From an uncultured Opitutales bacterium (lineage in GTDB: Bacteria; Verrucomicrobiota; Verrucomicrobiia; Opitutales; UBA2995): a DNA stretch of 64,000 nt. Both the position numbers and the translations under genes were made by a program. Position 1 is the stretch's first letter. Each line of letters opens with the position of its first letter. The stretch spans positions 1 to 64,000 of the forward strand of contig CALJGU010000050.1 of NCBI GenBank assembly GCA_938075565.1, in the 5' to 3' direction. Below the pieces are notes generated by a model. The model was given only the letters and a program-made list of their open reading frames with translations. It ran no database searches and was not told the DNA's origin. Positions 1 through 10,542 of this stretch are shown in pieces.

Positions 1-10
1 TTTTATTCTC

Positions 11-1267
11 ATGAACACAGCATCCAACTACGAACTCGCAAAAGAACAATACGCTTCCAGCGGCGTAGATACCGATACCGCACTGGAACGTCTGGCAACC
101 ATCCCGATATCGGTGCATTGCTGGCAAGGAGATGACGTTGCGGGTTTTGAAGGAGATTCAGGAATTACCGGAGGTGGCATCATGGCCACGGGCAACTACC
201 CGGGTCGTGCTCGCACCATTGATGAGCTCCGTAGTGATTTGGAAAAAGTCTACTCGATCGTTCCTGGCAAACATCGACTAAACCTGCATGCCAGCTATCT
301 GGATCATGGCGGTCAGAAGGTAGACCGAACGGACATTGAAGAAAAACACTTTCAGTCTTGGGCAGACTGGGCAAAGACCCAGGAGATCGGCCTCGATTTT
401 AACCCCACTTATTTCTCCCACCCACTGGCCAATGATGGCTTCACCCTCGCCCACCCCGATAAACACGTACGGGACTTCTGGATTGAGCATGGAAAACGAT
501 GCCGAAAGATCGGCGCTTTCTTCGGCCGCGAGCTAGAGAACACCTGTGTCACCAACATTTGGATACCCGATGGACTCAAGGATACGCCGGCCGACCGCAG
601 AGGCCCAAGAGAGCTTTTAACCGAGTCACTTGACGCCACTCTGGCAGAGTCTCTTGACCCCACCCACAATCTCGATGCCGTAGAGTGCAAACTCTTCGGA
701 CTGGGATCGGAAAGTTACGTCGTGGGATCGCACGAGTTCTACATGGGCTACGCCATCAAAAACCAGACGGTACTCTGTTTGGATGCTGGTCACTTCCACC
801 CGACCGAGTCGATCGCCGACAAGATATCGTCGGTTATGCTTTACGTACCCAGGTTGTTACTACACGTAAGCCGAGGGGTTCGCTGGGACAGCGACCACGT
901 GATCGTACTGAACGATGATCTACAATCTATAGCACGGGAATTGGTCGTGGGCGATTACTTGGATCGCACTCACGTAGGGCTGGATTTCTTTGATGCCAGT
1001 ATCAATCGCGTCGCGGCGTGGTCGATAGGCACACGAAACATCCTACGAGCGCTTTTAATCGCCCTACTGGAACCCACCGCACAGCTTCAGGAACTGGAAC
1101 GCAAAGGGGATTTCACAGGGCGAATGGCCATATTTGAATCCCTTAAGACCCTTCCCTTCGGTGCCATTTGGAATCAGTATTGTGAAACGAATGACGTCCC
1201 TCTGGATTCGGGACTGATGGGTCCCATTGAAAGCTACGAAAAAGAGGTATTGTCCACAAGAAATTGA
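11..1267 (+). CDS. rhaA: L-rhamnose isomerase
   Basis: 418 aa; '[15 protein letters not shown]...[44 protein letters not shown]' is the typical RhaA N-terminal region. Confidence 0.95.
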   Translation: MNTASNYELAKEQYASSGVDTDTALERLATIPISVHCWQGDDVAGFEGDSGITGGGIMATGNYPGRARTIDELRSDLEKVYSIVPGKHRLNLHASYLDHGGQKVDRTDIEEKHFQSWADWAKTQEIGLDFNPTYFSHPLANDGFTLAHPDKHVRDFWIEHGKRCRKIGAFFGRELENTCVTNIWIPDGLKDTPADRRGPRELLTESLDATLAESLDPTHNLDAVECKLFGLGSESYVVGSHEFYMGYAIKNQTVLCLDAGHFHPTESIADKISSVMLYVPRLLLHVSRGVRWDSDHVIVLNDDLQSIARELVVGDYLDRTHVGLDFFDASINRVAAWSIGTRNILRALLIALLEPTAQLQELERKGDFTGRMAIFESLKTLPFGAIWNQYCETNDVPLDSGLMGPIESYEKEVLSTRN

Positions 1268-1400
1268 TAGGTGCCGCTTCAGCTACGCGCAAGTAGAACG
1301 AACTTGGACGCAGCTAAAGCAGCATTTACATTGAATCCAATCCTACCAAATATTTGGGAGAGCCAAGGGATAAGCGTCAGTGGATACCATCGACTGAAAA

Positions 1401-2123
1401 TCAGGCACTGATTGCAGATCGACCTCCATCAATGCCTATTATTTGCCCCGTGATCCAAGTCGACTGTTCAGAGAGAAGAAATGCAGCCATGGCCGAGATA
1501 TCGTCTGCCTCACCCAGTCGCTTTAGCGGGTGCGAATCAGCAAACGCCTTCACGGAGTTTACGTTACTCATAATCTTGGAGGCCAATGGCGTACGAGTAA
1601 GAGAGGGGGCTATGGCATTGACTCGAATGGAAGGTGCAAGCTCTGCGGCAAGCGATCGAGTTAGCCCCTCCACAGCTCCTTTGGCCATGCCTATGGAAGC
1701 ATGAAATTTAAAGCCCTGCTGAACTGCAACCGAAGAGAAGAAGACAACTGAGGTAGTTCCCTCGCATGCCCTCATAGCAGGTATGGCTGACTGCACGGCC
1801 AGAGCTCCTCCTAAAGCATTTATTTTGAAATCTTCAATGAACGCGTCCTGCTTAAAGCGAGTAATCCCCCCCAGGTTAATGTTTCCTACTGCATAGACGA
1901 GGCCTTTTACAGCACCCTCAACTTGGGTCGCCACACGGTCGAAAAGAGTGGGGTCTGTAACATCACCTACCGTGTAAGACGCTCCCAAGTCATTGGAAAT
2001 GGCGGCGAGCCGCTCCTCAGAACGAGCGACAAGATGCAAGCTGTACCCTTGCCTGGAAAGTAACCTGGCAGTGGACGCTCCGACTCCTCCAGAGCCGCCA
2101 TAGATAATAATTCTCTCTTTCAT
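1401..2123 (-). CDS. SDR family oxidoreductase
   Basis: N-terminal GGSGGVGASTARLL Rossmann motif; C-terminal 'WITGQIIGIDGGRS' typical of short-chain dehydrogenases. Confidence 0.88.
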   Translation of the reverse strand: MKERIIIYGGSGGVGASTARLLSRQGYSLHLVARSEERLAAISNDLGASYTVGDVTDPTLFDRVATQVEGAVKGLVYAVGNINLGGITRFKQDAFIEDFKINALGGALAVQSAIPAMRACEGTTSVVFFSSVAVQQGFKFHASIGMAKGAVEGLTRSLAAELAPSIRVNAIAPSLTRTPLASKIMSNVNSVKAFADSHPLKRLGEADDISAMAAFLLSEQSTWITGQIIGIDGGRSAISA

Positions 2124-2411
2124 GAAAAACTATTGATTTTTCCTAGAGTTAGCCCGCCTAGGCTTAATAGCCATCGGGAGGGATGATTGATTTAAAATCT
2201 TATCATTCTAAAGTGATTCAAGGTGGTTTCCGTGAGAATTTTTCCGGAGCCGCTTTTGGGTCTGACCAGGAGAGCCCAAAACACACTGAATGACGCGAAA
2301 TGCCTAGCAGGGACATACTGATTAAACAGAAGGAAAAGAAGATAACGAAAGATTAGAAAGTTCGGAAAATGAGACTGACCCTAAAATCTTACCACCGCGC
2401 CTAATTTTTTT

Positions 2412-2465
2412 GTAGGAACCGTTGCTCGCAGTCGGGCATGTCCACGGTCTTACGACCGTGGCTAC
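2412..2465. repeat. REP-like inverted pair, family B (GTAGCCAYGGTCGTRAGACCRTGGAC)
   Basis: Minus-strand copy GTAGCCACGGTCGTAAGACCGTGGAC (2465-2440) facing a diverged plus-strand GTAGGAACCGTTGCTCGCAGTCGGGC (2412-2437). Confidence 0.6.
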
Positions 2466-2552
2466 ATTTGATTACGAGGCTTCGGCGCTCTCGGCGATCA
2501 CACCCTACCATTAAAAGCCCACTCGTCCCTCGCCTCTCGTCACTCGCCCTGG

Positions 2553-4088
2553 TTAAAATTTTTCTGGAGCAACTTCCTTTAGAATCCCCATCAACTCTTT
2601 GACTTTGTGAGGATACTTCGAAGCCAGGTTGATCTGCTCCATAGGATCTTCGGACAGATGAAAAAGAAAACCGTCTTCAGGAACGGGAGTATTTTCGTTG
2701 GCATCAATCCCTAAGCGATGACGAACCACACCCGAGCCCCCTTGCGGAATGAATTTCCAATTTCCCTGACGGATGGCTAACTCTCCCAGGGCCTCCTCGA
2801 TTTGGTAATCACGACCCTCGGGTGAATGACCTAGTAAGGCAGGCAGGATATTCTGGCTGTCGTCGCTTGAACCATTGGGCATGGGCTTACCCAACAATGC
2901 GGCAATAGAAGCAAAGAGGTCCACTTGAGATACAATGGCATCGGAAATGCCCGGCTCAATTTTGCCAGGCCAAGTGACGATAAAAGGCATACGTGTGCCA
3001 CCTTCCCAGCGACCGTATTTTCCACCCCGCCACGGGCCAGCGGCCTGGTGGTCACCATTGCGCTCAATTGCGCCATCCCAGTAACCATCAAAAAGAACAG
3101 GACCATTGTCACTGGACAGCACAATCATGGTATTTTTGGTGAGGCCATTTTCTTCCAGAGCAAGAACGATTTGTTTCACACACCAGTCGAATTCCATGAC
3201 GGCATCCCCGCGTAGTCCGATGCTGGACGAACTGACAAACCGCTTGTGGGGAACACGAGGCACGTGGTTGTCGTGTGTGGCGAAGTAGAGAAAGAAGGGG
3301 TTGTCCTTTTCGCGCTCAATAAAGTCGACTGCTTTTTCCACAAATACATCGCCCATGTCTTCATCGACGAAACGTGCTTTATGGCCACCCGTCATGGTAC
3401 CTATCCGGCTCACGCCGTTGACGATGGTTCCGGAGTGCTGTTCATCGGCTTGCACTTTTAAGAGATGCGGATGAGAGATACCAGTCGGCTCATTGCCTAC
3501 TGGATCGCCGTAACTGACAGAAATGGGATCGTTTGGATCGTGGTCAACAATGTATCCATCTTCGATATACACGGAAGGAACACGATCTCCTGTGGCCGCG
3601 ATGTGAAAAGAGTAATCAAAACCGACCTCACGTGGGCCTGGTTTGATTTCAGCATTCCAATCAAGCGGCTCCGTTGCACTACCGAGCCCCAAGTGCCACT
3701 TACCCACCAAGGCGGTAGCATATCCTTCATCGCGCAGAAAGTTGGCAATGGTTGGCTTCTTGGGATCAATAATCAGCGGCGCATTGCCCGGGAGGATACG
3801 TGCACCTTTGTTGCGAAACGCATACTGACCGGTGAGCAGCGAGTAACGAGAAGGTGTGCAGGTGGCCGCTGAACAATAACCCGAAAGGAAGCGTAATCCA
3901 TTAGCCGCAAGCTTGTCAGTATATGCGGTATCCATTCCGGTTCCTCCGTAGCAACTAAAGTCACCATAGCCGATATCGTCGGCATAGATGAAAACGATGT
4001 TTGGCCGTTCGGCCTGCACTCTAGTGAGTAAAGCGAGGACGAACATGACGGTGAGAACAAGCAGATGTTTTGTGTAGCGTGGATTCAT
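2553..4088 (-). CDS. Sulfatase (type I, Cys-type), secreted
   Basis: 'RPNIVFIYADDIGYGDFSCYGG' and FGly motif CTPSRYSLLTG; signal peptide. Confidence 0.95.
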   Translation of the reverse strand: MNPRYTKHLLVLTVMFVLALLTRVQAERPNIVFIYADDIGYGDFSCYGGTGMDTAYTDKLAANGLRFLSGYCSAATCTPSRYSLLTGQYAFRNKGARILPGNAPLIIDPKKPTIANFLRDEGYATALVGKWHLGLGSATEPLDWNAEIKPGPREVGFDYSFHIAATGDRVPSVYIEDGYIVDHDPNDPISVSYGDPVGNEPTGISHPHLLKVQADEQHSGTIVNGVSRIGTMTGGHKARFVDEDMGDVFVEKAVDFIEREKDNPFFLYFATHDNHVPRVPHKRFVSSSSIGLRGDAVMEFDWCVKQIVLALEENGLTKNTMIVLSSDNGPVLFDGYWDGAIERNGDHQAAGPWRGGKYGRWEGGTRMPFIVTWPGKIEPGISDAIVSQVDLFASIAALLGKPMPNGSSDDSQNILPALLGHSPEGRDYQIEEALGELAIRQGNWKFIPQGGSGVVRHRLGIDANENTPVPEDGFLFHLSEDPMEQINLASKYPHKVKELMGILKEVAPEKF

Positions 4089-4226
4089 AAAGCGATTGGA
4101 TCGTGTTATCTCAACATGAAGAAGGATAACCCTTCAGGTCAAATCAAAGCGAAAAATGGGGGCGAGGGACACAGGGCGAGGGGCGAGAGGTAATTGAGTG
4201 AGTAGATGTCGGTTATCGGTGGTCTT

Positions 4227-4275
4227 TGGTCAGTGGTCAGTGGTCAGTGGTCAGTGGTCAGTGGTCAGTGGTCAG
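4227..4275. repeat. Heptamer tandem repeat (TGGTCAG)x7
   Basis: Seven perfect consecutive 7-bp units. Confidence 0.97.
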
Positions 4276-4333
4276 GAAACGAAATACAGGTAGGCGTGGG
4301 TTACACCCGGGCAGGAATGAGCGCGAATGGCTG

Positions 4334-4545
4334 GCGGGAGCGTGGGGAATTTGGAAGATTTAAGATGGGAGTTTGAAGCTGGGCGCGAGCGGGAGCGTGG
4401 ATTTTGAATGAGAGAAAGAGGAAGACTAAGAGGAGGAGGAAGAGAAGGATGGCGCTACACCCTTAAAGGAGACCGCCTTAGTGGCGGGAGCGTGGGCTCT
4501 TACCACAAAGGGCACGAAGGAACACGAAGGCTAGCGGGAGCGTGG
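4334..4545. repeat. Four interspersed copies of GCGGGAGCGTGG
   Basis: Exact copies at 4334-4345, 4389-4400, 4484-4495, 4534-4545. Confidence 0.9.
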
Positions 4546-4576
4546 ACTGTGAATTAGAGGAAGACTGGTGAGGTGG

Positions 4577-7500
4577 TTAAGTCTTTTCAGTATCCACCAA
4601 TTTCTGAGCTCTGTATTTGGAGGGTGGGCAACCAAAGCGCTCTTTAAAACAGCGACTGAAGTAACTCACATCTGAAAAGCCCACGTCGAATGCGATTTCA
4701 GTGATATTGCCATCCTTGATTTCAATGCGCCGGGCAGATTCGTTGAGTCGCCTGACTTTAACATAGGAGGCCGGCGACATACCGGTGAGGTCGCGAAATT
4801 TTTTGTAGAAGCTACTCCGGCTCATGCCCATCTCTTCCGCGAATTGCTCCACTCCGAAGAACTCGTCCCCTAAGAAGTGGTTGGTGATCTCCTCTGCATT
4901 ATCGAGGAATTCTTTATCCACTGCACGAATTTCAGTGGTGGCCACGGGCAATAGACCATACTCAAGGCGGATGCGCTCACGGAGTCGTTCCTGTTGGGCT
5001 AACAGATTGGAGATCTTGAGTTTGAGCAGCCGGATAGAAACTGGTTTTGCAAGGTAGTCATCGGCTCCCAAGGACAGGCCTTCTTCCTCGTGGTGCTTCG
5101 TCTTAAATGCCGTAAGCATGATCACGGGTATATGACTTGTCGCTGGATTTATTTTCAGATGCTTACAAAGATCGAATCCATCTTGCTCCGGCATCATCAC
5201 ATCGGTAATCACAAGGTCAGGAATGGATTCCAGAATAAATGTTTCAGCAGCCAATCCATCTTTCGAAACGGAAACCTCATAGTCGTTCGCGAGCTCCGAG
5301 TGCATAAAGTTCAGCACATCGAGATTGTCTTCGGCTATGTGAATGTGAGCTCGACGAATTACATCCTCCTCATCTTCGCTTGGCTCAACGATATCGTCAT
5401 CCCCCTCCTCGACCATCGCGACAATCTCCTGGTCGCTTTTAAAAATCAGTTCGGGTTCGGCCACAGGTAAAGTCACGACAAAGAGAGTGCCACTCCCCTG
5501 CTCTTTGACTGGACTCTCGACGGCGATGGTGCCTTTGACGAGATCGACCAACTCTTTAACCAGAGCCAATCCCATTCCAACTCCCTGTTTCATTTTACCC
5601 GCTTTTTGAGAGCCTTGATAGAACGGTTCAAAAATATTTTCGAGGAGTTCTTTCGATATACCCATCCCCGTATCCTTTATTTCGAGACGAAGGCGTTGCG
5701 CCTGATCGCTCCCTTGATTCGGCACGATGGAAAGTTTTATCTCAATGCTTCCACCTGGGGGAGTGTACTTGATGGCATTGTGGATCAAATTATCGATGAT
5801 CTTGTAATAGCTATCCTCATCGAGTGAGTAACGGCAGGTATCGAAAGGAGTTTTAAAAGTCAGACTTTGCTTCTTCTCCTTCACCATAAAGTCGAAGGAT
5901 TCCATGATGTTCCTGATCAAGCTGACTAAATCAACCGGGTGTAAATCCGGCTGGTATTTCCTCTGCTCCACTCGCCGGAAATCCAAGAGCTGATCAATCA
6001 GATAAAGCAGACGGGATGTATTCGTCTGAATGGTTCGAAGATAATTATGCTTGGAAGCTGCTTTCTTATCCTCTTGGAGCAACTTTTCAACCGGCCCCAG
6101 AATCAAAGTCAGTGGCGTGCGCAACTCATGGGAGATATTGGTAAAGAAATGCAACTTGATACGCTCCAACTCAAGCAGGTGTTTCACGCGCTGTTTCGCG
6201 ACCAACACAATCAACCCAAAGATGAGCAAAACAATTAAACCCAACACAAATTGCGCCCACGTTTTTTGCCAGATGGGAAGTATGACTTCGAAGGTATGGC
6301 TGGCTGGTTCGAGTTCGATATTGAAGTCAGAGTCTCGGGTGCGCACGCGGATGGTGTGGAAGCCATCAGTCCAGTCCTCACGAGTCATACTACGTGCACT
6401 AGAAAAAGGGCTCCAAGGACCATCATCTACACTGTAAGAATAAGTGAGTGATTGCCGATCGGTCTTAGACCAAAAGTCCCCACCTCCCCAACTCAGCATC
6501 GCTGATTGAGAAGAGAATACTGCTGGCCGGCGATAGAAGCGAGTGACGGGAGGATGTTTGTCATTCATCACTCGTGTCGTCCGAAATAGGCTCTTCTTAA
6601 TGTCCGAGTAGTCTTCTGATTTCAATCCACGGTAATACCAATCCGTATGCGTTTCATTGATCCAGAAGGAACCATCCGAAGATATTCTTAAATCGCCTCC
6701 AACCCGGTAGAGTGAAAATTCAGATGAAGCAAAGGGCGCCCAAATATCCCCATCGAACCGATAGATCCCCTGATCCGTGGACACGATCGGATGCTCGCCA
6801 TCCAGAAGCAGAATATTCGAATAATGATGCTCCTCAATAACGGAACCCTCCGTCATGTTTTGCCACTCACCATCGTGCTGGCGAAAGACACCATTCCCCC
6901 AGAGAACGACCCAGACATCCTGATTGTTTGCAACCGCAACTTTATCTACCCAGATATCGCCAGCAAACTGGCCCGTCTGAACGGGTATACCGAACTCGAT
7001 ACGGTCCAGACTGTCTGCCCCAGACCAGATGGTATGATCAACCGGATCTTCAGCAATGGTCCAAGGACGAAAGGAGGTTTGAACAGAGTTGTGGTGATTA
7101 ACGGTGTACTTCCCATCCTCATATGAAACGCGAAGCATACCACCTAAGATATCCGGGTATTCGCTCCGAGCCTGACCACAGCTCAAAATCACATCCCCGT
7201 TGTGCAACTTAAGAATACCCTGATGACTAAACCCAGCCGCAAATTCCGGGTGAGTATATTGGGTCCATTCTTTTCCATCGTAGATACTGAATGACGCCTC
7301 CTCATTGTCAGAGCCGGCAACCAGGATATCACCATTGTCCATGACAATGACAGCAACAGGCGCATCGACTTTGGTTTCAGAAAAGGGAAATATCTCCCAC
7401 TCGGAGTTAGCTTTGCTTTCGTGAACCACATGCCCCTCTACATCCAAATACCAAAAGTCCCCATCCAATCCTTCCGCTTGAAAATGTAAGCCAGACAAAG

Positions 7501-8536
7501 AGCGGTATTGATGCTGCCGATAGTCAATACGAGTGATACCACCACCCGTCTCTACGACATACACATTGCCTCGGCCATCTTGAGAAAGGTAGGGCTGTCC
7601 ATCGGGAATAGGATAGTCAGGCCCCTTATAAACGACCCACTCTTGACCATCGTAGAGGTGAAGTGATCCCCGACCGATTACCCAGACTCGGCCGTCGGCA
7701 CTTTGCATAAGCGAGGTATTAAAATTGGCACCCCCATGAGATCGCAGATTGTGAGACTCCCAAGCCTTGGTCTCGATGTCGTAAATAAGAGCCCCGTCAT
7801 GCTCGTGGTTATTGATGACCCAAATTTGGTTTTCCTCGGTAGCTAGTATCCAAGACTGATGAACAAACTCCCGCTCACTTTCGTAGACTTTTATCCATTC
7901 ACTCTCAGAGACCAATTCGCCATCCACGATTGGACAACGGTAAACATCTCCCGTCGGGCCAACCACCATCCATAGATCTTTACCATCCTTGCCCAGGCAT
8001 AAGTCGTGAACACCTGAAGATGGTATCTCGTCGAATTGGTGCTCAATCAATTTAGTCCCATTAAATTCAAGAATACCATTATTACCGCAAATCCAGAAGC
8101 GACCATTTCCAGCCCTCACCACTTCACTGAGCGTGTTAATCTGAAGATCGTGTTCGAGGAGTGTTGTCCAGGCATCGTCCACATAGAGGTAGGCGCCTTT
8201 ATAACCCAACATGAGAATGTTGCCCTCCTCACCGAATCCAACGCGAATGGGTCGATCTTCTATTTCACGGGGAAGTTGAAGCGTCATCTGGCTCCATCCA
8301 TCATACAAAATAATGCGATCGTCGCCGTCTTTCTTTTGAATCAAGGCCTGCCCAGAAGGATGCACAACAATTCGACGGTTGTGACTCCCTAAGTCTTCTA
8401 GCCTCTGCCAACGCCAGCGATCCTCCAAAGGATCGGAGTATCTTGGCTCGTATGGCTGCTGAGCGTAGGCAAGATCCCCGAAGAAAACACTAAGGGCTAT
8501 AGCAAGAATTAGGGATCTGATTAAGTGGAGTATCAT
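4577..8536 (-). CDS. Hybrid two-component system regulator (sensor propeller, Y_Y_Y, histidine kinase, receiver, AraC output)
   Basis: 1319 aa; HisKA 'FFTNISHELRTPLTLILGPVEKLL', HATPase 'GVGMGLALVKELVDL', receiver 'DLVITDVMMPEQDGFDLCKHLK', C-terminal AraC 'ITEIAFDVGFSDVSYFSRCFKERFGCPPSKYR'. Confidence 0.95.
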   Translation of the reverse strand: MILHLIRSLILAIALSVFFGDLAYAQQPYEPRYSDPLEDRWRWQRLEDLGSHNRRIVVHPSGQALIQKKDGDDRIILYDGWSQMTLQLPREIEDRPIRVGFGEEGNILMLGYKGAYLYVDDAWTTLLEHDLQINTLSEVVRAGNGRFWICGNNGILEFNGTKLIEHQFDEIPSSGVHDLCLGKDGKDLWMVVGPTGDVYRCPIVDGELVSESEWIKVYESEREFVHQSWILATEENQIWVINNHEHDGALIYDIETKAWESHNLRSHGGANFNTSLMQSADGRVWVIGRGSLHLYDGQEWVVYKGPDYPIPDGQPYLSQDGRGNVYVVETGGGITRIDYRQHQYRSLSGLHFQAEGLDGDFWYLDVEGHVVHESKANSEWEIFPFSETKVDAPVAVIVMDNGDILVAGSDNEEASFSIYDGKEWTQYTHPEFAAGFSHQGILKLHNGDVILSCGQARSEYPDILGGMLRVSYEDGKYTVNHHNSVQTSFRPWTIAEDPVDHTIWSGADSLDRIEFGIPVQTGQFAGDIWVDKVAVANNQDVWVVLWGNGVFRQHDGEWQNMTEGSVIEEHHYSNILLLDGEHPIVSTDQGIYRFDGDIWAPFASSEFSLYRVGGDLRISSDGSFWINETHTDWYYRGLKSEDYSDIKKSLFRTTRVMNDKHPPVTRFYRRPAVFSSQSAMLSWGGGDFWSKTDRQSLTYSYSVDDGPWSPFSSARSMTREDWTDGFHTIRVRTRDSDFNIELEPASHTFEVILPIWQKTWAQFVLGLIVLLIFGLIVLVAKQRVKHLLELERIKLHFFTNISHELRTPLTLILGPVEKLLQEDKKAASKHNYLRTIQTNTSRLLYLIDQLLDFRRVEQRKYQPDLHPVDLVSLIRNIMESFDFMVKEKKQSLTFKTPFDTCRYSLDEDSYYKIIDNLIHNAIKYTPPGGSIEIKLSIVPNQGSDQAQRLRLEIKDTGMGISKELLENIFEPFYQGSQKAGKMKQGVGMGLALVKELVDLVKGTIAVESPVKEQGSGTLFVVTLPVAEPELIFKSDQEIVAMVEEGDDDIVEPSEDEEDVIRRAHIHIAEDNLDVLNFMHSELANDYEVSVSKDGLAAETFILESIPDLVITDVMMPEQDGFDLCKHLKINPATSHIPVIMLTAFKTKHHEEEGLSLGADDYLAKPVSIRLLKLKISNLLAQQERLRERIRLEYGLLPVATTEIRAVDKEFLDNAEEITNHFLGDEFFGVEQFAEEMGMSRSSFYKKFRDLTGMSPASYVKVRRLNESARRIEIKDGNITEIAFDVGFSDVSYFSRCFKERFGCPPSKYRAQKLVDTEKT

Positions 8537-8702
8537 AGAGAAACAGGTCTCAAGGTGCCGCAGAACTGCCTCTTAAGTCAATGTTTCTAGAAGGGACTAA
8601 ACATCTGCTTCAGAACAGATATATTCAATAGTTCGAGAAAACTTTGCCAAGTGGACTCTCATGCGTAAACTGCCGTTCAGATTGAAATAACATTTCCTCT
8701 CC

Positions 8703-10493
8703 TTGCCCTTTATGACACCGAAAAAGGACTCGTCGCCCTTTGTAGTAGAACTGATCAAGCCATCGCACTACGATGACCAAGGTTATGTCATTCGCTGGTG
8801 GAGAGCATGGATTCCCTCGAACTCTTTAGCGGTTCTTCACGGACTAACACTCGACGCGGCCCATCAGCAAATGCTGGGCCCGGACACCGAGTTCCTCATT
8901 CGTGCCTACGACGAGACGAATACGCGAATACTCATCAAGCGCATCGTCCGTCGCTTCAAAAAGCACGGCAATCGCGGCCTGGTTTGCCTGGTAGGCGTTC
9001 AGAGCAACCAATTTCCCCGCGCCTTGGCCATTGGTCGGCAGTTTCGAGAAGCAGGCCTCAAGGTCGCCATGGGCGGTTTCCATGTCAGTGGTTGTATATC
9101 CATGCTTTCAGAATTAACCCCAGAATTACAGGAAGCCGTTGACCTTGGCATTACTTTGTTTGCCGGATAATCGGAAGGGAGATTGGGAGATCTATTTCGC
9201 GATGCGGATGCAGATCAAATGAAGCCCATCTACAATTTCCTCAATGACCTGCCCGATCTGCAGGATGTCCCCGTCCCGTTTTTGCCCAACCGGAATGTTC
9301 GGCGGTATGCTCGATCCATTGGTTGTTTCGATGCCGGGCGCGGCTGCCCATTCTCCTGTAGTTTTTGCACCATCATCAATGTCCAGGGGCAAAAGTCTCG
9401 TTATCGCAATGGGGACGACGTGGAAGAAATTGTGCGGTCTCATATCAAAGGAGGCGTCGACACATTCTTCATCACCGATGACAACTTTGCTCGAAACAGA
9501 AACTGGGAAGAGATATTTGATCGGCTCATCCACCTGAGAGAAGAGGAACGCTTGGAAGTCTATTTCGTGATGCAGGTCGATACCCTCTGCCACAAGATTC
9601 CCAACTTTATAGAAAAGGCACAGCGCGCGGGTTGTCGCTTTGTATTCCTTGGATTGGAAAACATCAATTCCGACAGCCTACTCGCTGCTTCCAAAGGGCA
9701 AAACCGAATTACGGAGTACCGAAAAATGCTCCAAGCATGGCACAGCGTTCGGGTCATGACTTATTGCGGTTACATACTAGGATTTCCTGGAGATACTCCC
9801 GCTTCGATTGAGCGAGATATTGAGATCATTCAAAAAGAACTCCCGGTAGACCTACTTGAATTTTTTATCCTAACTCCCCTACCCGGCTCGGTCGATCATC
9901 GAGAGCTCTACATGAAAGGCACCTGGATGGATCCCGATTTGAACAAATACGACTTGGAACACGCCTGCCGGGAATTCGACTCCATGAGCCGGGAGGAAGT
10001 GGAGGGCATCTATCATAACGTATGGGGCATATATTATTCCTGGGAATATATCGAAACACTTATACGCCGGACCACCGCAGCCGGCATGCATGTTCCCAGA
10101 TTGGTATCCCTGCTTTTTGAATTTTATGGCAGCTACAAATTTGAACGACTCCACCCCCTCCAGAGTGGACTATTCCGAAGAAAGAGTCGAACCGCTTGTC
10201 GCCCCGAATTCCCAATGGAATCCCCATTCGTCTATTACCCCAAGCGACTGTGGGAAATGTTTCGCACCTACGTCCCTGCCACTCTTTGGCTAAGTAAACT
10301 GCTGCTGCTCTGGTGGAAGATCCATCGTGATCCTCAGAAAAAATCCTACTTGGACCTGGCAACAACGCCCGTCGAAAACCAACTGGATGAAAAACTAGAA
10401 CTGTTTGAAGTGACCGAGGCCGCAAGAAACACAGTTGCCAAAGCCAGAGAGAAACAACAAAGCTTATCGGAGGCTAGAGAACGCACACATTAG
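8703..10493 (+). pseudogene. B12-binding-domain radical SAM protein interrupted by one in-frame TAA (9168-9170)
   Basis: ORFs 8703-9170 and 9183-10493 are in the same frame; the second has the radical SAM motif 'CPFSCSFCTI'; reading through gives 'ITLFAG*SEGRLGDLFRDA'. Confidence 0.8.
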
Positions 10494-10542
10494 AACTCTA
10501 GCCACTTTACAAAATCAACAGAATCTAAACATCCTAATTCAC

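Noticed and set aside
4227-4275. CRISPR array
   Set aside because: Seven-bp perfect tandem units with no spacers.
6051-6437. Plus-strand ORF opposite the HTCS gene, and many similar antisense ORFs in the track
   Set aside because: They lie opposite strongly supported genes and lack recognisable domains.
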